Position numbers and translations under genes: made by a program. This document shows, piece after piece, positions 34,592 to 46,375 of a DNA stretch of 64,000 bases (position 1 is its first letter; each line of letters begins with the position of its first letter). The stretch lies in assembly GCA_949316235.1 (NCBI GenBank), contig OX438741.1, positions 27,595,324 through 27,659,323 on the forward strand. The letters are read 5' to 3'. This stretch comes from Oegoconia quadripuncta. Taxonomy: Eukaryota > Arthropoda > Insecta > Lepidoptera > Autostichidae. A model generated the notes under the pieces. It worked only from the letters and a program-made list of their open reading frames with translations, made no database searches and had not been told where the DNA came from.

Positions 34592-34794
34592 TCTAACTAT
34601 ATTATAAATGCGAAAGTTTGGATGTTTGTTCGTTTATTTGTTGCTAAATCACGGCGAAACGGAGGAACGGATTTGGATTAAATTAGGTTTCACATAGGAT
34701 ACTTTTATCCTATAAAGTGAGTAGTTCCCGCGGGATAAACAAATTTCCGCGATAAAGTTATTCCACGCAAGCGAAGCCGCGGGCGGAAAGCTAA
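34592..34794 (+). mobile_element. Helitron-like non-autonomous element, copy 4 (best preserved)
   Basis: Starts TCTAACTATATTATAAATGC and ends 'gcgggcggaaagctaa', fitting the Helitron TC…CTRR ends. The GC-rich 'gaagccgcgggcgg' just before the end could form the usual terminal hairpin. No target duplication is evident, as expected for Helitrons. It is about 203 bp long with no Rep/helicase coding. Confidence 0.65.
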
Positions 34795-36004
34795 TGATAA
34801 ATATAATTCAACTGCAAAAATAATGACGCGCAGTCCGATACGCACTTCACTGGTTTTTTCAACTTTTGTTACTGCTACTAAATGTTTTATATAAAACGTG
34901 TCTTATTTAGAAGAATTTATTAAGAAGAAGATTTGTAGCGTTCCAATTTTAATATATAAAATATAATATTAATAAAATATCAATAAAAATAAAATATTAA
35001 TTTTATGGCCGTTGCCGTATATAAAAAATCTGGCAAAATATAATTAATTCATATTGCGCATAAAACATGATTATTGCCATCATCAAGCCGCCTGATATCT
35101 GTGGCGATTAGGGCAGAATCTCCCATGAAAAGACAATATTACGTCTATTACAGCAGAAATTTATATAGGCTGTAGATGGAATGAATCTAAGGTCCAATGT
35201 ACCCTGTCTAGATATTATTCAAATTGTGAATTAGGAAGGTAATAGATCAGATTCAAATTTTTAACACCATTTCTCGTACAGCTTGCAGAATAATATTGTG
35301 AGACACTAAAAAAGCTGAAATAATCAGAATGTATGCAGCAAGTCATATCTACTGCATGGGCCCCAACGCACAACGTTATAAAGACAACGAATCCGCATTG
35401 CTTCTCCTTCGTATCCACGGCTTCAAAATATCGATGTCAAAGTATTGTCAAGAAACCCATTCAACAAACCAAATTGTATATGTACCTACACTGGATCAAT
35501 GGACCTATTATGTTAATGTAACCAAATAGTTTATGTATTATTTAGAGGTAGTAACGATGTAATCACAGTAATGCCCAGTAATGCACTTAATATAGGTAAT
35601 GTAGGTTTTGTAATCTTACACAATAGTCGATTATAAATTTCCATACGTTGTGGTGTTTTATTTTATCGCTCAGCATATTTAGACAATAACAATATAGTAT
35701 AACTTACATAAACATGAACTCTTATATAATGGAGGCCTATATTCTGTGTCTGTTTGTGGCATTGCAAGGCTAAAACGGCCGAACGTCTTTGAAAAAGATT
35801 TTATTTTCGAAAGCTAGCGTTTGTGTGATGGTTGGTTCTTAGCTATGTTTGATGACAATCGGTTTAGATATATAGTTTTCAATCACAGCTCCTTTGTATA
35901 CCGACGAGGTATTATTATATTCATAGTTTCTCGGGGATTATCTAAATTTTGAAATTATGTTACGCACATAGAAGTGTATTGTAGAATTTTTGCGCAATAA
36001 TAAA
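34795..36004. other. Intergenic DNA, no gene recognised
   Basis: AT-rich. About 35735-35880 carries a common lepidopteran repeat ('tgtctgtttgtggcattgca' then 'ctaaaacggccgaac'), related to pieces at about 6285-6430 and 63183-63300. The overlapping short frames at 35329-35529 look fortuitous. Confidence 0.45.
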
Positions 36005-36252
36005 TAAAATAAAAATCCTTAGACATACACACAGCGCCATCTAGTGCCACAGTAAGCAACTATAGGCTTGCCTTGTGTAGTGGATACCAGATACCAGTAA
36101 ATAAATACTTATTATAAATGAAAACATCCATAACTCGGGTACCTACACATGTCCGCATTCATCACACAAAAATATGATCCTAGCGGGATTCGAACCCGCG
36201 ACCTGTTGGTATAATGGTCAGAGATTCTAACCACTACATCAAACAGGTCGTC
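36005..36252 (-). repeat. tRNA-derived SINE, family A, with the best tRNA-like head
   Basis: On the minus strand the head reads 'gacctgtttgatgtagtggt' followed by a box-B region 'gcgggttcgaatcccgctag'. The body continues to 'ggcgctgtgtgtatgtctaa'. Box B matches the canonical GGTTCGANNCC. A mature tRNA is not predicted because no acceptor stem is evident and a SINE body follows directly. Confidence 0.75.
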
Positions 36253-36409
36253 GCCTATAATAAAGTGTACTTGATTGGTTGATTGATTGATAGAAGTATA
36301 TAGATAATGGGAAGTAGTTTATATGGATGCTGCCTAGGCTCGTTCCATCTCGTCTGGCTAATTAAGTATTATTAACACAAACTCGTCTAGATGTATTCCT
36401 ATATTCATC

Positions 36410-36728
36410 ATCTCAGCCCGTAAACATCCCACTGCAGGGATATTCATATATATATTGCAGCCCATACTCCCTTTTATAATGAGGGAGTATGGGCCATAGT
36501 CCACCACGCTGGCCCAACGCGGGTTGGGGACTTCACATGCCTTAGAATTTTTATTTCTCAAGCATGCAGCTTTCCTCGCGCTGTTTTCATTCACCATTTA
36601 AGAGCAGTCGGATAAATGTACAAAATTAAATTAAATTTAAAAACTCATTGGTACATGGTCTGCCTGGGAATCGAACCTGGACCTCCCAAATTGGGAGACC
36701 GCGTCTTAACCGCTGAGCCACCGACACT
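36410..36728 (-). repeat. tRNA-derived SINE, family D
   Basis: Minus-strand head 'gtcggtggctcagcggttaa' and box-B-like 'ccaggttcgattcccaggca'. The far end on the plus strand is 'catcccactgcagggatatt'. It contains a short internal duplication around 36440-36490. The orientation is the same as in the other two family D copies. Confidence 0.75.
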
Positions 36729-37124
36729 ATATTACCGAATCATAAATTCCGCAAAAAATAATTAACAATGATAACTTTTGGGTTACACGAATTTCGAGAG
36801 GCGTGTCAGCTTCACCCAACTATCATTGGCGTACCACTCAATCAGCTGTCACTTTGATATGCAAAGTGGTTTTCAATCACGCTATATGAATGTAGGTACA
36901 TATCCATTATTGCCCATGTCAATATTACAAGCCTAATTGCTTAGTGTGGAGCTACATAGATGGAGCTGTATTGTACATTGGTATGTCCAAGAAAAAGCAA
37001 ACATACGTTAGGAACAGTTGGATATAGATTTGATAGGTGCATGTCAAAATTGTATAACAGTTTTTTTCTACTTCCATAAAAACGAGTTTTTTAATTTCAT
37101 TGATTATATTGGGACCCAATCGTA

Positions 37125-37225
37125 TTTTAATAATAAATAAATATCTTTGCACATAAAGACAGCGCCATCTAGTTCCACACTAAGCAATTAGGCTTGTATT
37201 ATGGATATCAGATGGTTGATAAACT
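37125..37225 (-). repeat. SINE family A tail fragment
   Basis: The plus strand shows 'aaatatctttgcacataaag', 'cagcgccatctagttccaca' and 'ggatatcagatggttgataa', the reverse complement of the family A 3' region. A degraded plus-strand copy of the same tail lies just before it, at about 36895-36995. Confidence 0.6.
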
Positions 37226-37252
37226 GCACAAAGACATTATGTTCTTCCCTTA

Positions 37253-37437
37253 CCATCATCTTATCTAAATCTGCCGCCAAGCAGCAATGTTAATAGCATT
37301 GTTGTGTTCCGGTTGTCAGAGATAAGATAGCCAGTCCCCCAAATGTGTTCCGGGTCAGTACGCTTCCACCTTCGACCTCATCTTCACTTAACATCAGGTG
37401 TGACTGAGGTCAAGTACCAACCCGTTGTGCATAAAAA
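37253..37437 (+). repeat. SINE family C, 3' part
   Basis: Contains 'taccatcatcttatctaaat', 'gcaatgttaatagcattgtt', 'agccagtcccccaaatg' and 'catcaggtgtgactgaggtc', ending in poly-A. It supplies the 'agtccccc' segment that is tandemly repeated around the P-like element at 14.7-15.7 kb. Confidence 0.7.
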
Positions 37438-37579
37438 AAATGTTTTTGTAAATAAATAAATATATACTTAAATCAAAAACATTCATAATTCTGGAACACT
37501 CAATAGTTTAACATTCAATCAATCAATAGATTGAAGGATCAAATTGCCTTAGGTCTTTTAAAAATAAAATACATTTTGA

Positions 37580-37770
37580 TTGAAAATGAAAATGAAAATC
37601 TTTATTATTATGCCATTAAACACTATAACTCACAATTTTTTTACCATAGGTAGTATAATATTTAAATAAATGTTGTTCTGGCATCATTATCTGAGAAGTA
37701 TAAAACTCTGTCTCCTACACTAGTCCTAGAACCGTATCGCAGGAAGACAGTTACCGTATTGTTTCCAATC
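37580..37770 (-). repeat. LINE 3' UTR and tail, minus strand
   Basis: On the minus strand it ends 'ataataaagattttcatttt' with a repeated (ATTTTC) tail, the same arrangement as the (GATTCT)n tail of the LINE at 21500-22302. Only the UTR is left. Confidence 0.55.
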
Positions 37771-40684
37771 AACTTAAAAAAATTTAACCTTTATGTATGA
37801 TCGATCATTTATAATACTGGTACTTACGTATGTAACACAATCTCCCCTTATTTAATATATACAACAGCGACAGCGAGCCTTCAGCTAAAACCTACCTATA
37901 GGTAGCACACTAAATCAAAATTATAGTGAAGTTGAAATTATGTTCCGAGTGCCTTGGAGCACTAACAAGCTTCAAAGTCAGTGAGTGTTAAATTCCAAAC
38001 TACTAAACTACGGTTGATGTCTAAACAGGGCAGACCCTCAGCGGTGAGTTATTTGGTTGTTTCTGCCAGAGGGATGAGGCATGAGACGTATAAAATGGAA
38101 TTAAATTATAATTTTATGTAGTGGCCAAATTAGACATAGTAGCAATAAAACAAAAAAGCAATAGATTTTACATTCGACAAATCGATTTAATCATTACTCA
38201 TTAAAGTCAATCTCATTTGATCTGTCCATGCTGGTAGAGAGTCCGCATGTTTCGTCCGCCAAGTACGAAGAACTGGAAGAGTAGATATCTTTTTAACTGG
38301 TAGCGCCGCCGCCGCCGTTGTTACCAAAAACTTTATATTTATTCAGAAATACAAAAGTTTAAAACAATCATGGCCGTGGGCATTATAATCAGTTTCAACA
38401 TGAAAACTTAAACCAATTTGCGAGGCGACGCCATACGCCAAAAACGGTACCAACAAGAGGTGTTAAACTTTTAATTAGTTCGGCAACTTTCAAAGAAGTA
38501 TTAAGGTTTCCTGCCGGCTACAGTTCGACCGCTTGTTTTTTTTTAATTTACTATCGAAGCTTTTATTCAAAGTTGTTTTACAGTTAATCGTTTTCTGTTT
38601 GTGTTTAAAACTGTGCACTTTCCAACTTTAGATTGCTTTGTTCTAATAAAAATCAAGCAAATATGAAATTTTATTTTAAGAAAATTCACGAACCGTGTGG
38701 TTACCGGTATACGGAAAAAGAATTGAGTCGACCCGTCGTCGCTTCGTTGGGATGTCCTAAAAGGCAACTATGACATTTTACACCAAACACATCTAAAAAT
38801 TTCTTCGATGGACTCGCCTATCACGTGTTTTCTGTGTATTTCGAAAAGTGAATCGTTGTTCCAAGCGTTCAACTTTTAATACATACTTGGAACAACCCAA
38901 ACGCTTTGTTTGGGATAACTCTGATCACCCTATTCGGACGTCGTGACGTTATATAAAGTATGTTAAAACATGAAGATAGATACCGAAAATTGAAATTCGA
39001 AATGCGGATTTAAAGGGAATTTTTGGAAAATATTCCAACGGCAGCTGTTACACGCAACGGACAGGAACCTCTGGAATTTAAATTCAGTTAAAGGAATACT
39101 GTAGAGACTGATATGCCGAGCGAATTGTTTTCACATTGATACTCCAGAGATATTTTCAGTTTTGTATAACACAGAATTGCAAATTAGCAGTACAAAAATT
39201 AATATGGTTTAAATTCGTACTTAAAGCAACATAAATGCTTTGTAAATATAATATTTTGCGTTCCCCAAATATCAAGTACGACGATATAGTGAGTACGAAT
39301 ATATGTTCAAATCATATGAAAAACTTTAAACTGATAGTTATCTATCAGTTACTTTCTTGCGTAGTTAATTAAAGGACCAGTCACTTTCCATCAGATGAGA
39401 TTGTAGTCAAATGCGAAACCAGTTTTTAATAAATAAAAAAAAGGACCTCAATCATTTCTTAAAAAGAAACGCAATGTATTATCCAAATTTTTGACTTTAA
39501 ATGCTAACATGCACTTACTATAATGGACACATTCAATTTCATTATTCTCTTAAAATATATAGAATGTTAATTTAATAGCATGCAACATTGAATAGATACG
39601 AAATGGTGATTTATTATTGTAATTTATCGAAATCTCGTAAGTTAATACTTAGTGTATTAAGTTATAAATGATATATAAATGATAATATTATAAGTAAACT
39701 TTACTATGTAAGTAATTCGAAAACATTTTATTCATAAATTATATAATGTACCTATTTTATGTTGTAAATAAATACGCCCTATACTTGTTATTGGGGTTCT
39801 GTAATAGAATGCAAAAATAACATCTGATTTTTTTATTTATTTACTCGGTAATATTACGCTTTGCAGGTAGTTTTGAAATCACATTAATAGGTACCTATCT
39901 CTTAAAATTAGAAAATCAAAGACAATATGCGAAATTTTGTTCGATTTAAGTTTAGCATTTCTTGATATCCAATTAAATTCCGGGATACGCCGAATGCACC
40001 CTATAAGTAGGTCTATCCGTTTTACTATAAGTTCGTTAGAAATAGGTAAGCACTTTCAACGTGTTTGAGAAACTTGAGGATATTGTTTTCTTCGCTGTTA
40101 GCACCGAGTGCATTTCAAAGATATCCTGGCCGCAATTTTCAGTTACTTTCGTCGGTCGCCGTCTTCTCTGTATCCACTCCGTTCGACACATTCAGCCGAT
40201 AATCTCATCCAACGTGAAATATGTTGCTCTTTCCTAAGTCTTTGCTCTCGAAACTTCCACGTCTACGATTTTTGTAATCCGTAGCACTGGGGAAGTTTAT
40301 ATGGCTACTTAGCTTTGTACCAAGCTTTACTGGAGTAAGAATATTGACATTCTTGAAAATTCAAACTATAATGTGAATGGTTAATTTAATCATTTTTATA
40401 TCGCGTTTCTTTACCCGACTGCCCAAAGGAAGGAGGGTAATGTTTTTTGAGTGTTTTATGTAGATTTGTATGTTACCTTCTGTTGTCTAAACGGCTTGAC
40501 TGATTTCGAACTGCATGGTGTTGTTAGATTCGTCTTGATCCCTGAAGTGTCATAGGATACATTTTATGGTAAAAAATTTCATTTGGCGCCCGTGATATAC
40601 AAAACTTGCTGGCAAGATTTTTGGTTTTTAAATTTGTATTGTTATAAATAAAGACTATACATAATATCTACGTGCATATTGTAG
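37771..40684. other. No gene recognised
   Basis: Contains the family H repeat at 38735-38955. The rest is AT-rich without a supported exon, RNA gene or repeat. Confidence 0.45.
38735..38955 (+). repeat. Interspersed repeat family H
   Basis: Runs from 'gggatgtcctaaaaggcaac' through 'cctatcacgtgttttctgtg' and 'caacccaaacgctttgtttg' to 'cggacgtcgtgacg'. The middle includes an extra 'aagcgttcaacttttaatac' segment. Confidence 0.6.
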
Positions 40685-40915
40685 ATGTAAAAAAGTTTTG
40701 GTCTAGTGGGTAAGACTGCCTTCGAAACCAACGGTTGCGGGTTCGAATCCCGCTAGGGGTAAACATTTGTGTGGTGACTACGAGTCATGGATATTCATGT
40801 AAATGTTTTTTTTTATGATTATCCGTTATCTAGTAGCCACAGTCCACAGCACAGTCTTTACGTAGTTTGGGACTAGGTAATTGGTGTAAGTGTCCAAAAT
40901 ATTTATTTATTTCTA
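40685..40915 (+). repeat. tRNA-derived SINE, family B
   Basis: Head 'ttggtctagtgggtaagact' with an excellent box B, 'gcgggttcgaatcccgctag'. The body and tail include 'tccgttatctagtagccaca', 'tagtttgggactaggtaatt' and 'ggtgtaagtgtccaaaatat'. It is the cleanest family B head in the window. A tail-only relative is at about 41215-41330. Confidence 0.75.
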
Positions 40916-41339
40916 TTAATATAAAATAGAAATAAATATATACGTAGAAAAAATATATAAATATTTATTTCTATTTTATAACAATTATTTTGTCTTTTGG
41001 TCTTCTCAAACAGTACGGTTCACCTATCATCATCATGGTGATAACGTGTTCCAGTCTGTTTCCATGCCTTTGTATTCCCTTTTATTAATTTTTGTTTTTT
41101 TTTTGTAATAGCTTCTTTTTTCCTTTTCCATTGGGCATTAATTATATCATATAGGTATCAGGAAGGTATGTTGAAATAAAAAGAAGCATTCTCATAAAAG
41201 AAATAAACTCTCTTTATATAAATATTTATGTACCTATGTTCATCCATTATCTAGTATCCATTATATGCCCAGTATGGTACTAGGTAATTAGTGTGAGTAT
41301 CCGAATTATGTATTTATTTAAATACCTGTCCACTGCATT

Positions 41340-44300
41340 GGTAAGATTGAGGTTAATTGAAGTCACCCGTTGTGCATAAAAAACACACCATAGTTGCAAT
41401 TGGTATTTATTAAAATGCATGTACCTATAACTAAAATCTGTCTTTCATATATTCAACATTATACTACAAAGCCACATGCAAATAAGTAAAATGTTAGACT
41501 ATAAGCTACAATGTACGAGAAATTTAATTAAGTTACGGTTCAATTTTGGCTGGTAAAGGCATGTCAGATGCAGATGGAGTGCCTAAATTGTTGGCAGTAA
41601 TGGAATATCTATAATAGAATCAGTAAATCATTGTTTTGTTAAGTAAATAGGTCGCGGTATTTACGAGCAATTCACTCACTTCTCTTTTTAATTACTGGCT
41701 AGCACACATAAAACAAATAATATTTTTTTTTCAAACATGTTTGGAAATTTGAGCATTAATTTTTATAAGCTTCTTCGAGACAAATAGAAAATGCTCTACT
41801 AGCCAAATACATGCGATGCGAGCAGCCCGGCCGGCCTTATCTGTCGTGTTTAGCGGCCGAATTAATTACTGTGAGACCGAATTAATATAATTATTATCTG
41901 CCGTGTAATATAAAGATTCAACTATTCTTTTTATTCCGAAACATGGCAACCACGGAGATAACTTATCGAAGGTTTTTTTTAAATTTTGAACTGGCTTGAG
42001 AATAGAAAGTTGTTTGATAAAAAAATGAAATAAATGAATAATTTGGCAGGAGAAAATTTATTGCTTTTCGTTATTGATATCGTTTGGAATTTTATAATTG
42101 TGTTGATAATTTGACAAAATGAGTTTGTCTGAAATTCAAGAAGCGGCAACAGCTGTAATAGAAAACTCAAAAATTGTATGTTCAAAAATTGTATTTTCAA
42201 ATTAATGTTCCATATAGGTACTAGGTACCTACTTAGTTTTAATTTCCGCTCATTATTTGAGAACATTACTAGACAAGCCGCTATTTGCTATCTATTTGGC
42301 CGCAACTAGGCATTGATGAACTTACGTGCCTACCCGTATGTGTGCCGCGGCTTCGCCTTTACCCACATTTACACGTTCGTTCATCAATGCAGTATACCTA
42401 TATAATATATTTTCTTCAATTTATAAAACTAGCTTAACTGTACTAATTTTAGAGGATGTTATAATTAAATATATTGTCATTTTTGCATACACATAATCAA
42501 TAAGCATTAAAAAAAACTAATTCTTATCACATACTAGCTTCCGGACGTGGCTTCGATCGTTGGAATTAGTTTATCGTCCCGCGGAATTACTTGAATTTCA
42601 GAATAAGAGTAGGTACCATAATAATATGCGGGATGTTGAAATCTCTGTACTCAATATCATTCAAATCCTTTTGTAAAACATAAACACATCCCTAATCTAT
42701 AAATTAGAAATTTGGAAAGACGTGGTTTTTACTTTTAAATTGAAGAAGGCCAAGGTCTTATACAACTGTAAAAATTAAAGTTTTTCGTGTAATATTATAT
42801 TCTAAATAAATATACTACTACTACTAAAATTCCTACTCACTGATCATCAAAATCTATACTTTCCTATAGTGATTGCGAAGTATCCATAGGTATTGATGAC
42901 CTTATGACGTTTCTCTAGAAACTGGATTTTTTTACAGCAGTGTGCTGCTCTAAAAAAAGCCAGTTTCTTGACTAGCATAGACCGTTAATTTCAATAATTA
43001 TAATAATTAAGACACAAAAGGAATCTACTTATTCGTGTTTCCCGTGTTAGCAATTTCGACTCTACGTTCATGAGTCAGTTAGCACTTATCTCTTATTATT
43101 ATAGTTTATTATATTAGTACTCATTATGATATTCTGAAAATATTAGACGAAAATTATACGTTAGCCTGCAACGGTGGAATTGCCAGTTCTTGGATTTATG
43201 GCCATAATATACGGGACGAAAGTGATAATGTCCTTCGGCTACCAACGCAAATAGCCTTTTTATACGATGAGACTTGGGGAAATAATGGGACCTGCCTAGT
43301 TGAACGTTCAAATGTTTTCTTCAACCCTTCTTGCCATGAGTTGCGTTATTTTCAGTAATATAAATGAGTTTCATTGGTTTAGCAAGTTTACACCAGTTTT
43401 TTACCCTTGAAAGCGATTTAGTTAAACACTTTATGGACAATTGAGTATAGCGCAGAACATAAAAAAATTTCATTTTAAGCAACTGAAGAACGTTGTTCAT
43501 TCGTTTAACTATGATTTGAGGAATATATATAGAACTTGGTATTCATTTAGATCTTACTTCTTTTATTGGCGAGGCCGTAAGTCGGCTATCTTGCTTATCT
43601 GTGACTGTATCGAACTTGACTCCCTTCCACATTTATGTTTCTGGTGGGATCCCATTCATGCCCCCTTATTTATCATTTTTATAAACTAAATTCATTCACT
43701 TGACAGTTGTCTCAGGAGAGTTATTGAAGAACACTACTGCTTTGCCCATAAGGGACACTGTGCTTTTTTATAACATACATTTGCTCGAGGTTTTTGTACC
43801 TGTATTTTATTGGTCTTATTTCCATCGTTTCCATCTTTAATATTACTCGTAAGTAGATATTATCTGTATGACCACAGATGCCAGAAATTATATATACATA
43901 ACTTATGTTATCATAGCCTCTCCTTGTGAGAGAAGGCGGTGTTCAAGAACACCGTACAGTACAAGTACTGTACTGCGTGTGAGACTGTTGATTTTTGTGT
44001 ATGATTGATTAGATAAAAAAATTACATCTTCCAAAATGAAAAATATATAAAGAAATATACAAATTATAAACTAATTATACCAATATGGTTCAGCTTCCCA
44101 CAACACAACAAAATGGAGCCAGATGCTCGCATTTCCCATGCAAATCGTTGTTTCATAGCAAAAAGTCAGGAAACTGCTGTTTTTTTATTACTTATTTTTT
44201 CCCTGAAGTCCATGAGCCTTTTCTTCGCAACAACTTTTTAATGACATACAACACAGAAGCTTTGCTTTGTACAGCCTCCCATTTTTTCATTTCAACCCCA

Positions 44301-45113
44301 CAATATCAGACGAGTTTGCTTTGTTCTGCACTAAATTACTATCTTTTAACCAACTGCTTTTATTGTTTTATTAATTTGTAGGTAAATTGTTATAAGAGCA
44401 GTTGAGAAATATACTTAATGATAGTAAGAATCGTAATGAAAATGTTAATAACAAGTTCTTTTACGAGAACCTCTTCAAAGAAGCATAAGAAATCTATTAA
44501 TGCATTAAATTCAAATGTGTGTATCTAGGTCTGTGATACTTTACTCATAATTTACTTATCATCAGACCTACCTTCACCTTTGGCCTTTGGTAAATGTAAC
44601 CAGAGCATAGATCGAGTCTATTCGCTTATTTTTTTAACCCCCAACGAACAACGACGGGTGTTATGTGTGTGCCCAGTCTTTCTGCGGGCGTATCTCAGTA
44701 AAGCGGTGAGTGCGGTTTTTTATATATTAAAGACTAAACGATAGGTTTTTAGTTGGATGAAAATCCGTTAATGGTTTTGGTGTATTTCGATGATATTCTT
44801 TCGAAGGTTTCGATAATATTCAGTTTTTAACATTACCTTTTGGTTTAATTAAGTCTACCAACAGTGGTAGCATGGCAACTTAAAATGTAATTTATCACAC
44901 ATTTTATCGCGGTCATTTATCAAACTTAGCGATATAATAGTCGCACAGCATCATTTTGACAGATGCGCGCGATATAACGTGTGATAACCATGTGATATAA
45001 TATATTGATGCTGGATTTGTTCAAAAAAGTTTCTAAATTTTCAATTTAAAGTTATCTTGCAAGACGTTGTAATTTCTATCTTGCCGATCAATTACTGTAG
45101 GTGTCAATCAATT
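41340..45113. other. No gene recognised
   Basis: AT-rich. The open frames at 41979-42266 (minus) and 44085-44381 (plus) are low-complexity or unlike any family I know. About 44630-44700 resembles the common 'accccc...aacgacgggtgtta' hairpin-type repeat also seen at 63183. No splice-supported exon was found. Confidence 0.45.
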
Positions 45114-45430
45114 TAACCGCCTTCGTGGCTCAATGTAAATAACATTGGGCTTACGATTCGGAGATCGCGGGTTCGATGCCCAGCGGGGTACATGTTTAAG
45201 TACTCAGTTTGGTTGGTGGTAGGGCATTTTAAATGCCCGCCTGGCTAGCTACCACCATCTCATCTAAATCTGCCGCCAAGCAGCAATGTTAATGGCATTG
45301 TTATGTTCCGGTTGTCAAAGTCGTGATGGGGTTTCAGGGTCAGTACGCTTACACCTTTGACCTCATCTTCACTTAACATCAGGTGTGATTGAGGTCAAGT
45401 ACGAACCCGTCGTGCATATAAAAAAAAAAG
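45114..45430 (+). repeat. tRNA-derived SINE, family C, full length
   Basis: Head 'cttcgtggctcaatgtaaat', box-B-like 'gcgggttcgatgcccagcgg', body 'ggtttggttggtggtagggc', 'ctaaatctgccgccaagcag', 'gttatgttccggttgtcaa' and tail 'catcaggtgtgattgaggtc' plus poly-A. Confidence 0.75.
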
Positions 45431-46079
45431 GTGTAGAATTCCGTAGTGACTTTAACTTTAGACAATATTTTAACTTTAGAGTCTAAATTTAGACGAATAA
45501 TTCTGCTTATGCCTTTTTAACATTAGTCAGGTCTTACTGTGTGTTGGCGTTTCTACCGGCTCAATTAGTCACTGAAGGACATACCAGCATTGTGGGTGAG
45601 TTGCCGGGAAGTTATTGTCATGAAGAGACCTTTTCAAAATTTGACGACTATTTTTCAAAGTACTGGATTAAAAGAATTACCAAAATGTGCGTACAAACAA
45701 TTCTTTAGAAAATCCAAGCATTTTGTTATTTATCAGCTTATTAAAAAAAGAAGCCAAATTCCAAGACCGGAGAATTCGACAAAGCCAATTGCACTTACCA
45801 GCCAAAAAACGCAACTCAAATGATATTCTGAAGAACATTCAAATAAAAAAATTGTACAAGATTGCATAACAGACAAAATAAATGTTGAAGACTGTATCAA
45901 ACGATTTAGTGGCTGTCTAATATTTTTGTTTTTGTATGAGATAGTTTTAAGTTAAATATTTATAAATGAATTAAGTAAATATAATATATTTAAATAAAAC
46001 TGTTGTTTTGTAAATCAGTAGGGCAGACTGGGGAGGGTCGACCATCCCTTTCTAATTAACTTTTTAAAAAAACACTTAT
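45431..46079. other. Unassigned stretch with one unexplained open frame
   Basis: A plus-strand open frame at 45590-45823 encodes a basic peptide with no recognised domain. A second overlapping frame contradicts it. Nothing else was identified. Confidence 0.35.
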
Positions 46080-46375
46080 AAAAAAATCTGTTGAGTTGGG
46101 TCAGGAATGTGTACTGCTAGAAATCTGTAGAGATGGGAATCCGTTCAATTAAGAATGTGTAAAGTTGAGAATCTATAGAATTACGAATCTATAAGATTGG
46201 GAATCTATTGAGTTGGGAATCTGTTGAGTTGGGAATCTGTTGAGTTGGGAATCTGTTGAGTTGGAAATCTGTAGAATTGGGAATCTGTAGAATTGGGAAT
46301 CTGTAAAATTAAGAGTCTGTAGAATTGAGAATTTGTAAAGACAGGAATCTGTAAAGGAAATCTGTAGAATTGGGA
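46080..46375. repeat. Minisatellite, 16-bp unit 'gggaatctgttgagtt'
   Basis: About 18 units, near perfect in the centre (46200-46262) and drifting outwards to forms such as gggaatctgtagaatt. Because 16 is not a multiple of three and the units lack stops on the minus strand, long open frames arise there in more than one frame. These are artefacts of the repeat. Confidence 0.85.

Noticed and set aside
36358..36597. 79-codon minus-strand frame
   Set aside because: Falls within a family D SINE.
40685..40760. tRNA gene, because of a canonical box B
   Set aside because: No acceptor-stem pairing, and a SINE body follows directly. The same applies to the heads at 10925, 23975, 36180 and 45114.
41979..42266. 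95-codon minus-strand frame
   Set aside because: Low-complexity F/L/N/I/S sequence from AT-rich DNA, with no domain.
44085..44381. 98-codon plus-strand frame
   Set aside because: No domain, signal or splice context recognised; composition is not convincing. A database search could change this.
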